From REEB95 sp035648735 (GTDB lineage: Bacteria; Pseudomonadota; Alphaproteobacteria; ATCC43930; CGMCC-115725): 64,000 nucleotides of DNA. Under the pieces are notes generated by a model that saw only the letters and a list, made by a program, of their open reading frames with translations, ran no database searches and was not told the origin of the DNA. Of this stretch, positions 27,855 through 37,161 are shown piece after piece. The position numbers were made by a program, and so were the translations under genes. The stretch's first letter is position 1, and every line of letters starts with the position of its first letter. Where the stretch lies: NCBI GenBank assembly GCA_035648735.1, contig DASRKX010000050.1, positions 1 through 64,000 on the forward strand, written 5' to 3'.

Positions 27855-27902
27855 GGCAGGACGATAGCCTTCTTCCGCCAAGCTTGCCAACGAGACAGCC
27901 GC

Positions 27903-28589
27903 CTAGAGCAAGCGTACCGCGCCGACGAACACCACCGGCCCGGTGGGCTGCTGGGTCGGCGACCCGCCCGGCGGCTCGATGCTGATTGCCAGCGTCGTGC
28001 CGTCGCGAATGACGGCCGGCACGCTAGCCACCCGGAGCACGCCGTCGGCCGGAATGACGCCCAGCGATTGCGGCTGGGTCGCGCCCGGGGCGATGGCCCA
28101 AAGCTCGAAGGCGCGGCCGCTGGGCGGACTGCCGGCAGCGACAGAACGGAGCTGCAAGCCGTCGCGGCCGCCCGTCGCCACCCAGTTCGCCTGCTCCTGT
28201 TGCGGCGCATGCAGGATTGCGATGAAGCGCGGTGTTGGCGCCGGGGGCGTTACCGCGATGTAGAGTGCGAGCCCGGCTGCGGCCGCCGCGAAGCCCGCGG
28301 TCGCCCAGCGCCACGGCGCCGGCCGGTTCCACCGCTGCGCTACGCGGGCTTTTCTCGCCGGTCCGTCGAGCCGCGCCGCGATCCCGTCCCACGCCGCCGC
28401 GGGCGGCTCGGCGGGTGGCGCCAGCACCGACAGCGGATGGAGCTTTTCTTCCCAAAACGCGACGGCGCGGCGCAGCGCCGCATCGGTCGCCAGCGCGGCC
28501 TCGACCCCGCCTGCGTCCGACGGATCGAGTACGCCGAGAACGTACTCCCCGGCCAGGACATGAAGATCATCGGGCTTTTGCGGGATCAT
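27903..28589 (-). CDS. RskA-like anti-sigma factor
   Basis: A 228-residue membrane anti-sigma factor. The cytoplasmic domain (residues 1-80) begins with the family motif PDDLHVLAGEYVLGVLDPSD and contains a LRRAVAFWEEKLHPL helix. One transmembrane segment follows (WRWATAGFAAAAAGLALYIA, about residues 96-115) and then a periplasmic anti-sigma-K factor C-terminal domain with NWVATGGRDGLQLRSVAAGS and FELWAIAPG. No zinc-binding HxxxCxxC motif is present. The ATG overlaps the stop of the sigma gene (ATGA), the usual coupled arrangement. It should hold the sigma factor at the membrane until an envelope signal triggers proteolysis. Confidence 0.85.
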   Translation of the reverse strand: MIPQKPDDLHVLAGEYVLGVLDPSDAGGVEAALATDAALRRAVAFWEEKLHPLSVLAPPAEPPAAAWDGIAARLDGPARKARVAQRWNRPAPWRWATAGFAAAAAGLALYIAVTPPAPTPRFIAILHAPQQEQANWVATGGRDGLQLRSVAAGSPPSGRAFELWAIAPGATQPQSLGVIPADGVLRVASVPAVIRDGTTLAISIEPPGGSPTQQPTGPVVFVGAVRLL

Positions 28590-29143
28590 GATTCGAGACA
28601 GCTCCGTAACGCGAGCAACCCGCGCCGCACCCAGCTCTTGACGCTGCCGAGAGGTGCCGCGAGGCGCCCGGCGATCTCGGCGTGGGAAAATCCGTCGACG
28701 AAGGCAAGCAGGACGCAACGGCGCTGGTTGTCCTCGAGCGCATCGAGGCAGCGGCGCAACGCGCGCCCCTCGGCGTTCGCGTCGATCCGCTCGATCACGT
28801 CGGGCTCGACCGCGCCGTCGCCCAACGTGGGATCGTCGGACAGGACTTCGCGGCTATGCTTGCGCAAGGCGTCGAGCGCGCGAAAGCGAACGATGCCTGT
28901 CAACCATGCCGGTCCCGCGCCGCGCTCGGCGGAAAAACTTCGTGCGTTTTGCCAGACCTGGATGAACGCGTCCTGCAGGACATCGGCGGCGACCTCCGGC
29001 CGCCGGACAATGCGCAGCGCGATGCCGTAAAGTCGGCGCGATTCGAGTTCGTAAAGCCGCTTCAAGGCCGCCTGGCTGCCGCGCCCGACGGCTTGGATCA
29101 GGATCGCCAGGGCGGAGAGCGAAGCGGCGGTATTGTCGTCCAT
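28586..29143 (-). CDS. ECF-type RNA polymerase sigma factor (SigK-like)
   Basis: A 185-residue extracytoplasmic-function sigma factor. Region 2 spans RLYELESRRLYGIALRIVRR and the core-binding ADVLQDAFIQVWQNARSF; region 4 is RRCVLLAFVDGFSHAEIAGR followed by LGSVKSWVRRGLLALR, the helix-turn-helix that reads the -35 element. Start ATG 29143 (MDDNTAASLSALAILIQAVG) is preferred; an upstream ATG-like extension adds 31 residues without homology. It is co-translated with the anti-sigma gene and divergent, over 251 bases, from a fasciclin gene, an arrangement seen for sigma factors that respond to envelope or oxidative stress. Confidence 0.88.
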   Translation of the reverse strand: MDDNTAASLSALAILIQAVGRGSQAALKRLYELESRRLYGIALRIVRRPEVAADVLQDAFIQVWQNARSFSAERGAGPAWLTGIVRFRALDALRKHSREVLSDDPTLGDGAVEPDVIERIDANAEGRALRRCLDALEDNQRRCVLLAFVDGFSHAEIAGRLAAPLGSVKSWVRRGLLALRSCLES

Positions 29144-29394
29144 GGGAATGTGGATGCGGCCCCGTTGCTCGGCGGCAAATTGCCAAGAAACCGCATGCTT
29201 GTCCATCCCGGGGCGACTCATGCGGCACGGAGACACGTTCCATCTCCTGATTCCAGACTGCTATCAGCTATACGCGCGGCGCCCAATTTTGGATGTGGCG
29301 CGCTGCATCCGATCGGTGCGCCGGCCCGTAGTGGATATGGAAGCCGCGTCGGCGGAGGGTGGTCCGAGGCCCGCGGCAGAATTAGGAGAAGCCC

Positions 29395-29949
29395 ATGAAT
29401 CGTACCAAATTGCTCAGCCTCACCGCGGTTGCCGCCATCGCCTTCGCGGCAAGCGCCGTCGCTGGCCCCGATCCGATGGTCGGCGGCGCGGCGATGTATC
29501 CCACCAAGAACATCATCGAGAACGCCGTGAACTCGAAAGACCACACCACGCTGGTCGCCGCGGTCAAGGCCGGCGGTCTGGTGGATACGCTTGAAGGTCC
29601 GGGACCGTTCACCGTCTTCGCGCCGACCAACGAAGCCTTCGCCATGCTGCCCGCGGGAACCGTGGACACGCTCCTGAAGCCGGAGAACAAGCCGACGCTC
29701 GACAAGGTGCTGACCTATCACGTCGTCGCCGGCCGCCTCGACTCCAAGGCGCTCGACGCCAAGATCATGAGCGGCGGCGGTCGCGCCGAGCTGAAGACCG
29801 TCGAAGGCGGCACGCTGACCGTCACCGGCGCCGGCAAGGACCTGACCGTGACCGATGCCAAGGGCAACGCCGCGAAGGTCACGATCGCGGACGTCTACCA
29901 GAGCAATGGCGTCATCCTCGTCGTCAACAAGGTGCTGATGCCGAACTAG
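29395..29949 (+). CDS. Secreted fasciclin-domain protein
   Basis: A 184-residue exported protein: signal peptide MNRTKLLSLTAVAAIAFAAS (cut near AVAG), then a single FAS1 domain. The FAS1 hallmarks are ENAVNSKDHTTLVAAVKAGG, GPGPFTVFAPTNEAFAMLP, LDKVLTYHVVAGRLDSKAL and the closing IADVYQSNGVILVVNKVLMP. FAS1 domains mediate adhesion or bind lipids at the envelope. AGGAG precedes the ATG at ideal spacing. It is divergent from the ECF sigma/anti-sigma operon and is probably one of its targets, an arrangement repeated in many proteobacteria; that regulatory link is inference. Confidence 0.9.
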   Translation: MNRTKLLSLTAVAAIAFAASAVAGPDPMVGGAAMYPTKNIIENAVNSKDHTTLVAAVKAGGLVDTLEGPGPFTVFAPTNEAFAMLPAGTVDTLLKPENKPTLDKVLTYHVVAGRLDSKALDAKIMSGGGRAELKTVEGGTLTVTGAGKDLTVTDAKGNAAKVTIADVYQSNGVILVVNKVLMPN

Positions 29950-29967
29950 TCCGCGTCAGCCCCGACG

Positions 29968-30002
29968 CCAAGCGGGCGACCGCCCCCCGGCCGTCCGCTT
30001 GG
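29968..30002. terminator. Stem-loop between convergent fasciclin and pcaI genes
   Basis: CCAAGCGGGCGAC pairs with GCCGTCCGCTTGG at 12 of 13 positions (including one G-U on the RNA) around a C-rich nine-base loop. There is no U-tract on either strand, so it is at best a non-canonical terminator or RNA-end protector for the two converging genes. Confidence 0.4.
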
Positions 30003-30026
30003 CCGCGGCTTTGCGATATCTTGCCG

Positions 30027-30689
30027 CTAAGACGCCACGACGATGCGGTCGACGAAAATACCGGGCGTGACGATGCTTTCGGGATCGAGCGATCCCAGCT
30101 CGACCAGCTCCGCCACCTGCGCCACGGTGAGCGTCGCCGCGGCCGCCATCACCGGATTGAAGTTTCGCGCTGATTTCCGGTAGACGAGATTGCCCCAGCG
30201 GTCGCCCTTATGTCCGCGAATAAGCGCGACATCGCCCTTGAGCGGCTGCTCCAGCACATGGAGCCGGCCGCCGATCTCGCGGGTTTCCTTGCCGGCGGAC
30301 AGCCTGGTGCCGGAAGCGGTCGGCGTATAGAAACCGCCGATGCCGGCCGCCGCCGCGCGCATGCGCTCGCTCAGCGTGCCCTGCGGCACCAATTCGAGCT
30401 CAATCCTGCCGGCCTTGTACGCCGCCTCGAAGACATGCGGATCGGTGGTGCGGGGATAGGAGCAGATCACCTTGCGCACGCGGCCTTCCCTGATAAGGCG
30501 CGCGATTCCGTGGTCGCCGGTACCGGCGTTGTTGGCGACAATCGTGAGGTTCTTGACGCCGAGATCGGCCAGCGCCTCGGTCAGCTCGACCGGCTCGCCG
30601 ACCGCGCCGAAGCCGGCGCAGAGCACCGTGGCGCCGTCCTTGATCCCGGCCACGGCGGCGGCCAGGTCCTTGACGCGTTTGTCGATCAT
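30027..30689 (-). CDS. pcaI: 3-oxoadipate CoA-transferase subunit A
   Basis: Alpha subunit of the type I CoA-transferase whose beta subunit is encoded at 27183-27854. The 220-residue protein starts at ATG 30689 with MIDKRVKDLAAAVAGIKDG and has the CoA-binding GFGAVGEPVELTEALADL, NLTIVANNAGTGDHGIARL, RKVICSYPRTTDPHVF and the glycine-rich GIGGFYTPTASGTRL blocks, closely following PcaI. The ATG overlaps the stop of the BKACE gene by one base (TGATG), so the two are translationally coupled. Being separated from its partner subunit is unusual and may affect stoichiometry. Confidence 0.82.
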   Translation of the reverse strand: MIDKRVKDLAAAVAGIKDGATVLCAGFGAVGEPVELTEALADLGVKNLTIVANNAGTGDHGIARLIREGRVRKVICSYPRTTDPHVFEAAYKAGRIELELVPQGTLSERMRAAAAGIGGFYTPTASGTRLSAGKETREIGGRLHVLEQPLKGDVALIRGHKGDRWGNLVYRKSARNFNPVMAAAATLTVAQVAELVELGSLDPESIVTPGIFVDRIVVAS

Positions 30690-31624
30690 CAGAACGTCAC
30701 CCGGTCGCCGCCTTTCAGGGCAAGCATTTCGCGCGCCTCTTTCGGCGTCGCCACTTCGAGCGAAAGGTTCTCCAGGATGTCGCGGATGCGCCGTACCTGG
30801 TCGGCATTCGATTCCGCGAGCTTGCCCTTGCCGAGATAGAGCGAATCCTCGAGCCCGACGCGGACGTTGCCACCCATGATCGCGCCCATCGTCACCAGCG
30901 GCAGCTGATGGCGGCCGGCGGCGAGAATGGACCAATAATATTGATCGCCGAACAGCTTGTCGGCGATGTGCTTCATGTGGGTGAGGTTCTCCGGATCGGC
31001 GCCGATGCCGCCCAGAATGCCGAAGATGGTCTGCACGAAGAGCGGCGGCTTGACCAGCTTGCGGTCGAGAAAATGCGCCAGCGTGTAGAGGTGCCCAACG
31101 TCATAGCATTCGAATTCGAAGCGCGTGCCGTGGCCCTCGCCGAGGTCCTTGAGAATTCGCTCGATGTCCTTGAAGGTGTTCCTGAAGATGAAGTCGCGCG
31201 TCATCTCCAGGTATTTCGGCTCCCACTCGTATTTGAATTCCTTATAGCGGTTGAGCATCGGATAGAGCCCGAAATTCATCGAACCCATGTTGAGCGAGCA
31301 CATTTCGGGCGACGCCTTGAGGGGCGCGGCGAGGCGCTCATCGACGGTCATGTTGTGGCCGCCGCCGGTGGTGATGTTGATGACCGCGTCGCAGGCCTGT
31401 TTGATGCGCGGCAGGAATTGCATGAACACCGCCGGATCTGGCGTCGGCTTGCCGTCCTTGGGATCGCGCGCATGGAGATGGAGAATCGCGGCGCCGGCCT
31501 CGGCCGCGCCGATCGCCTGCGCTGCGATCTCGTCGGGCGTCACCGGCAAATGCGGACTCATCGTCGGCGTGTGGATCGAGCCCGTCACCGCGCAGGTGAT
31601 AATGACCTTGCCGCGCTTCGCCAT
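30689..31624 (-). CDS. BKACE-family beta-keto acid cleavage enzyme
   Basis: A 311-residue zinc-dependent TIM-barrel enzyme of the DUF849/BKACE family. Family members condense a beta-keto acid with acetyl-CoA to give acetoacetate and a new acyl-CoA; the founding member acts on 3-keto-5-aminohexanoate in lysine fermentation. Visible signatures are KVIITCAVTGSIHTP, the zinc-binding HLH of AAILHLHARDPKDG, INITTGGG, LNMGSMNFGLYP, FECYDVGHLYTL and VTMGAIMGGNVRVGLEDSLY. A strong GGGAGGGG precedes ATG 31624. Coupling to pcaI suggests the acid handled here may be 3-oxoadipate or a related compound, but the substrate cannot be read from the sequence. Confidence 0.88.
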   Translation of the reverse strand: MAKRGKVIITCAVTGSIHTPTMSPHLPVTPDEIAAQAIGAAEAGAAILHLHARDPKDGKPTPDPAVFMQFLPRIKQACDAVINITTGGGHNMTVDERLAAPLKASPEMCSLNMGSMNFGLYPMLNRYKEFKYEWEPKYLEMTRDFIFRNTFKDIERILKDLGEGHGTRFEFECYDVGHLYTLAHFLDRKLVKPPLFVQTIFGILGGIGADPENLTHMKHIADKLFGDQYYWSILAAGRHQLPLVTMGAIMGGNVRVGLEDSLYLGKGKLAESNADQVRRIRDILENLSLEVATPKEAREMLALKGGDRVTF

Positions 31625-31664
31625 CGCCCCTCCCTATCGGCCGCCCGGCCGAAGGGGCGGGCGG

Positions 31665-32885
31665 TCACTCGTGAGTCCGGATGAAGTCCCGCACCTTCGG
31701 GTAAATCTCGTTGCGCCAGCGCCGCCCGTTGAAGACCCCGTAATGGCCGACATCGGGCTGGACGTGGCGTTCCTTCTTGCCGGATTTAAGGCCGCCGAGG
31801 AGCTCATGCGCCGCGGCGGTCTGGCCGACCGCGCAAATGTCGTCGTTCTCGCCCTCGACGGTCAAGAGCGCGGTGCGGGTAATGGCGCCGGGTTCGACCG
31901 GACGGTCGCGCAAGGTCATTTTGCCCTGCGGCAGCGCGTGTTCCTGAAAGACGCGACGGACGGTCTGCAGGTAGAAATCGGCGGGCAGATCCATCACCGA
32001 CATGTATTCGTCGTAGAAACGCTTGGTCGTCCCGGCGCTCTCGCCGTCGCCCCGCACCAAATGCTGGAACAGCTCGACATGGGCGACGACGTGGCGGTCG
32101 AGATTCATGCTCATGAAGCCGGCCAATTGAAGAAAACCCGGATAGACGCGTCGGAAGGCGCCGGGATACCGCGCCGGCACGGCCGCGACGACGTTGTTCT
32201 CGAACCAGGAGAGCGGCCGCGTGGTGGCAAGCTGGTTCACCGCCGTCGGATTGACGCGTGTGTCAATCGGGCCGCCCATCAGCACCATGCTCTTGGGCTG
32301 CGCCGGATCGTTGTCCGCGGCGAGCAGGGCGACCGCGGCCAGCACCGGCACCGAGGGCTGGCAGACGGCGATGACGTGGAGATCGCCGGCGAGCTGGCGC
32401 ATATAAGCGGTCATCAATTCGATGTGGTCATCGAGATCGAAGCGGCCGTAAAGCAGCGGCACGTTCCGCGCATTGGTCCAATCCGTCACGTAGACGTCGT
32501 GCTCGGGCAGCAGCGTCTCGATCGTGCCGCGCAGCAGCGTGGCAAAATGTCCCGAGAGGGGCGCCACCAGCAACACGCGCGGCAATTCCGCAGTGAAGTC
32601 TTCCTTGCGGAAATGTAGCAAGGTGCAGAACGGATGCCGCGCCGCGACCTCCTCGGCGACAGCGACAGGACGGCCCGCGATCACGACCGATTTGATGGCG
32701 AAGGCGGGCCGCTCGTGCCACGCGCCGCTGCGCGCCACCATCTCGCAGGCGGCGGCGGCGCTGCGCATCATCGGATGGTTGGCCAGCATCGGCCAGGGCT
32801 GGGTGAACAGGCCCTGGAGCGATTGCGCCAGCATGCGGACCGGGGCGAAGGCGTCGCGTTGCGCTTGATAGGCTTCGTAGATCAT
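31665..32885 (-). CDS. phaZ: Intracellular polyhydroxyalkanoate depolymerase
   Basis: Mobilises stored polyhydroxybutyrate. The 406-residue protein begins MIYEAYQAQRDAFAPVRMLA and matches the intracellular PhaZ family: N-terminal PWPMLANHPMMRSAAAACEM, core RVLLVAPLSGHFATLLRGTI, YVTDWTNARNVPL, and the nucleophile elbow HVIAVCQPSVPVLAAVALLA in which cysteine replaces the usual lipase serine. The aspartate lies in LLTVEGENDDICAVGQT and the histidine in VGHYGVFNGRRWR. 3-hydroxybutyrate released would enter acetoacetate metabolism, which joins it logically to the BKACE/CoA-transferase genes downstream. The 205 bases upstream are shared with the divergent histidine kinase. Confidence 0.9.
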   Translation of the reverse strand: MIYEAYQAQRDAFAPVRMLAQSLQGLFTQPWPMLANHPMMRSAAAACEMVARSGAWHERPAFAIKSVVIAGRPVAVAEEVAARHPFCTLLHFRKEDFTAELPRVLLVAPLSGHFATLLRGTIETLLPEHDVYVTDWTNARNVPLLYGRFDLDDHIELMTAYMRQLAGDLHVIAVCQPSVPVLAAVALLAADNDPAQPKSMVLMGGPIDTRVNPTAVNQLATTRPLSWFENNVVAAVPARYPGAFRRVYPGFLQLAGFMSMNLDRHVVAHVELFQHLVRGDGESAGTTKRFYDEYMSVMDLPADFYLQTVRRVFQEHALPQGKMTLRDRPVEPGAITRTALLTVEGENDDICAVGQTAAAHELLGGLKSGKKERHVQPDVGHYGVFNGRRWRNEIYPKVRDFIRTHE

Positions 32886-33090
32886 CAGCCGCGCCGCTCC
32901 CGAATCGTTAACGAAGGCGAGGTGCGCCGCCGAAGGAAGGCATTGCCACTAAGCCGGTGTAGATCGCGGCTTTCAGCCAGTCAAGCGGGCCTTTGTTGCA
33001 GTGCACACATATTAAGCAAATTCATCCGTCCTTAACCGCCATGGGCCGAAATTGTTACAGATAACGCCTTCGTGAAGTGAGCTGATCCCC

Positions 33091-35491
33091 ATGTCCGCCG
33101 CGCAGAAGCAGACGCCCGCCGATTCGGATTCGGCGACACCATCGCTGACCGCGGCGAAGCTTGCCGCGCTCGAAGCGCGCCTCGCCGACGCGGAAGGCAT
33201 CCTCAATGACGCGTTGCAGAGTTCGTCGAGCTGGATTTGGGAATCGGACGACAAGCATTGCTTCACCCGCATCGTCGGCCCGATCGAGCCGCTCTTCGGC
33301 ACCCCGCCGGAAAAACTGATCGGCAGGCCGGTCGAGGATTTCACCCTCGCCCAGAGCGATCCGGAGGTGCAGCGCCACTTTGAGACGATCCAGCAGCGGC
33401 GCCCCTATCACGACGTGCTGACCACGATCAACACGCGCAAAGGCGTGCGCCACATCAAGACCAGCGGCAAGCCGCGGTTCGATGCCGGCGGCAAGTTCCT
33501 AGGTTATCGCGGCACCTCCTACGACGTAACCGAACAGCTCGATACCGAACGCAAGGCGAAGGAAACCTATCGCCGCTTCGCCGAGGCGATCGAGCATATC
33601 CCCGCCAGCCTGATGCTGTGCGATTCGACGGATCGCATCGTGCTCTGCAACAGCGCTACTCAGAAGTATTTTCCCACGGCCGCGCATCTCCTGATGCCCG
33701 GCACGCGCTACGAGGATTTGCTGCGCGCGCATGCCGCGAGCGGCGTGGTGAAGGACGTGGGCGATAATTTCGAAGTCTGGATCGAAGATCGCATGAAGCA
33801 CCACCGTTCCGGCAACAGCTCGATCATCCGTTCCTATCAGGACGGCCGCTGGAGCCAGATCATCGAGCGGCGCACCGCGGATGGCGGCATTATCAGCATC
33901 CGTACCGACATTACCGCGATGAAGCAGCGCGAGGCGGAACAGAACAAACTCGCCGCCAAGCTCATCGAAAGCGAAAAACACCTGGCGCTCGCGCAACAGG
34001 TCTCGGCGGTCGGCAGCTTCGAGCGCAATCTCAAGACGGGCGAAGTCAAGTGGTCGGAAGAGAATTCGCGCATCATGGGCTGGGATCCCGGCCGGCCGCC
34101 GCCCAGCCGCGATGACGTTCTCCAACTGGTCCATCCGGAGGATCGCGAAAAATACGCGGCGGTCATGGTCGCCTCCGAGCAGGGGCTGCAGCCCTCACCC
34201 CTCACCTTTCGCGTGCGCCATGCCGACGGCAGCATCCGCTGGATCTATCATGAATCGACGACCGTGCTCGACGCCGACGGCACCCCGGCACGTCGTCTCG
34301 GGACGTACCGCGACGTGACCGAAGAACATGCCGCGCAGGAAGAGATCCGTGCGATGACCGACAAGCTCCGAGCCAGCGAAGAGCATTTGGCACGGGCCCA
34401 GCGCATCTCCCGCACCGGCAGCGACGAACGAAATCTACTGACCGGCGAGGGCGAATGGTCCGATACGACCTATGAGATCTTTGGCGTCAGCCGCGAAAGT
34501 TTTGTTCCGAACTACGCCAATTTTCTCAGCATGGTCCATCCTGACGACCAGCATATCTGCCTCGAGGTTCGCAGCGACATAGAGGCGGGCAAGCCCCACA
34601 AGCCCTACGAGTACCGAATCATCCGCCCCGATGGCCAGGTGCGCACCATCTACCGCGAGACCGTCGTGAATTGCGACGAGTACGGTAAGCCCGTGAGTTA
34701 CACCGGCACGCTCTGCGACGTCACCGAGCTGCGCGCCGCCTCGGCGCAGCTCGAACAGAAAGCCCGCGAGATCGAGGCGCATGCGGAGGAGCTCAAACGC
34801 TCCAATGCCGAACTCGAGCAGTTCGCCTACGTCGCCTCGCACGATCTGCAGGAACCGTTGCGGATGGTGGCGAGCTACTGCCAGATGCTGCAACGGCGCT
34901 ACAAGGACAAGCTCGACAACGACGCGAACGAATTCATCGGCTTCGCCGTCGAAGGCGCCAACCGCATGCAACGGCTGATCAACGACCTCCTCGCCTATTC
35001 CCGCTTCGGCCGCAAGGGCGCGCCGCCGGAGAACCTGGCGATGGACGAATTGGTGAAGACCGCGCTGGCCAACCTTCAGGGCGCCATCGCGGACGCCAAG
35101 GCAAAAATCGAGGTGGCGGAACTCCCCACCGTCTTCGGCGAGCGCATGCAGTTGACTCAGATGTTCCAGAACTTGATCGGCAATGCGATCAAGTTCCGCC
35201 GCGACGAAATTGCCCCCGAGATCCGGATCTCGGCCACGCCCGAAGGGACGATGTGGCATTTCGTCGTCGCCGATAACGGCATCGGCATCGAGAAGGAATA
35301 CGTCGACCGCGTGTTCCTGATCTTCCAGCGCCTGCATGAGCGAAACAAATATCCCGGTACCGGCATCGGTCTCGCCATCGTCAAGAAGGTGATCGAGCGC
35401 CATGGCGGCCGGATCTGGATCGAATCGACCCCGAATCTCGGCAGCCAATTTCACTTCACCCTGCCTGCCGCACGACAGATGGAGCAGAAAG

Positions 35492-35499
<8 letters not shown>
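33091..35499 (+). CDS. Multi-PAS sensor histidine kinase
   Basis: An 802-residue soluble sensor kinase without transmembrane segments. Four PAS-like domains occupy roughly residues 40-155, 160-285, 300-430 and 435-550; the last two keep PAC motifs (RVRHADGSIRWIYHES; EYRIIRPDGQVRTIYRET). A coiled coil (LEQKAREIEAHAEELKRSNA) leads to the phosphoacceptor box FAYVASHDLQEPLRMVASY with His584, of the type found in bacteriophytochromes, and an ATPase domain with NLIGNAIKFRR, ADNGIGIEKEYVDR and GTGIGLAIVKKV. Its end overlaps the receiver gene by eight bases. The signal is unknown; a redox- or light-sensing cofactor in a PAS domain is possible. Confidence 0.88.
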
Positions 35500-35950
<451 letters not shown>

Positions 35951-35976
35951 GCAGCGAACGGCGGGAGAGCGGATTC

Positions 35977-37161
35977 GTGCAAGAACCCACGCCATCCGGC
36001 GCTCCGGGCGCCTTCCATATCCTCCTCGTCGAGGACAATCCCGGCGACGCACGGCTCACCCAGGAGCTGTTGCGCGAAACGAGCACCGTTGCCTTCGAAA
36101 TCGTCCACGTCGTAAGCCTCGACGCGGCGCTGAAGGCTCTCGATCAACGCGACTTCGATATCGTGTTGCTCGATTTGTCGCTCGGCGATGCCAGCGGCAT
36201 CGCCATCGTGAAGCGGATGCGTGAGCATTGCCCGACGGTGCCGCTGATCGTCCTCAGCGGACTCGAGGACGAGACCACGGCGATGCTGGCGCTGCAGGAA
36301 GGCGCGCAGGATTACCTGGTCAAGGGACAAGGTGACGGGCATCTGATCGGCCGCGCCATCCGCTATGCCGTGGAACGCAAGCGCGTCGAGTCTCAGCTCG
36401 TCGAGGCCAAGAATAGCGCCGAATCGGCGAGCCGCGCCAAATCGGAATTCCTCGCCAATATGAGCCACGAGCTGCGCACGCCTTTGAACGCCATCATCGG
36501 CTTCTCCGAAATCCTGAAGCAGGAGCCGCTCGGCCCCCTGGGCCATGCCTCCTACCGCGAATATGTGCGCGACGTCCATGAGAGCGGCGTCCATTTGCTC
36601 AAGATCATCAACGACATTCTCGATTTGTCGAAGATCGAGGTTGGCAAGCTGTCGCTGAACGAGATGCCGATCGACCTGCGCGACGCGGTCGAGTCTTGCA
36701 TCCGCATCGTGCGCGAGCGCGCGGCAACCGCCGGACTCGACCTGACAGCCGATCTCTTGGCGCAACTTCCGATCCTCAACGCCGACGAGCGCATGGTGAA
36801 GCAGGTGCTGCTCAACCTGTTGTCGAACGCCATCAAATTCACGCCGGCCGGCGGCACGGTGCGCGTCAGCGCCGGCATCAACGCCGATTGCGGAATGTTC
36901 ATCCGCATCGCCGACAGCGGCATCGGCATCGCCCCCGCCGACATCGAAATGGCGCTCCAGCCCTTCGTCCAGATCGATAGCACGTTGCAGCGGAAATATC
37001 AGGGCACCGGTCTCGGCCTGCCCCTCGCCCGCTCCATGGTCGAAATGCATGGCGGCCGGTTCATCATCGAAAGCACGGTGGGTGCCGGCACCACGATCAC
37101 GGTGCATTTCCCGCCGGAGCGCAGCCTCGGCCCGGCCCAGGCGCACGCCGCCGTCGCCTAG
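35977..37161 (+). CDS. Receiver-histidine kinase hybrid (REC-HisKA-HATPase)
   Basis: A 394-residue protein in which an N-terminal receiver (ILLVEDNPGDARLTQELL, phosphoacceptor Asp66 in IVLLDLSLGDASG, lysine in DYLVKGQGDGH) precedes a kinase core with SHELRTPLNAIIGFSEILKQ (His164) and ATPase boxes LLSNAIKFTPAGGTVRV, IADSGIGIAPAD and GTGLGLPLARSMVEMHGG. No sensory or membrane domain is present, so input probably arrives by phosphotransfer, perhaps from the multi-PAS kinase two genes upstream. The start is GTG 35977, preceded by GCGGGAGAGCGG. The last four bases overlap the convergent SDR gene. Confidence 0.87.
   Translation: MQEPTPSGAPGAFHILLVEDNPGDARLTQELLRETSTVAFEIVHVVSLDAALKALDQRDFDIVLLDLSLGDASGIAIVKRMREHCPTVPLIVLSGLEDETTAMLALQEGAQDYLVKGQGDGHLIGRAIRYAVERKRVESQLVEAKNSAESASRAKSEFLANMSHELRTPLNAIIGFSEILKQEPLGPLGHASYREYVRDVHESGVHLLKIINDILDLSKIEVGKLSLNEMPIDLRDAVESCIRIVRERAATAGLDLTADLLAQLPILNADERMVKQVLLNLLSNAIKFTPAGGTVRVSAGINADCGMFIRIADSGIGIAPADIEMALQPFVQIDSTLQRKYQGTGLGLPLARSMVEMHGGRFIIESTVGAGTTITVHFPPERSLGPAQAHAAVA

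Noticed and set aside
29215..29241. GGAAC...GTC as an ECF-type promoter for the sigma operon
   Set aside because: The -35-like GGAAC is there, but the spacer of about 19 bases and the AGTC -10 do not match known ECF sites well.
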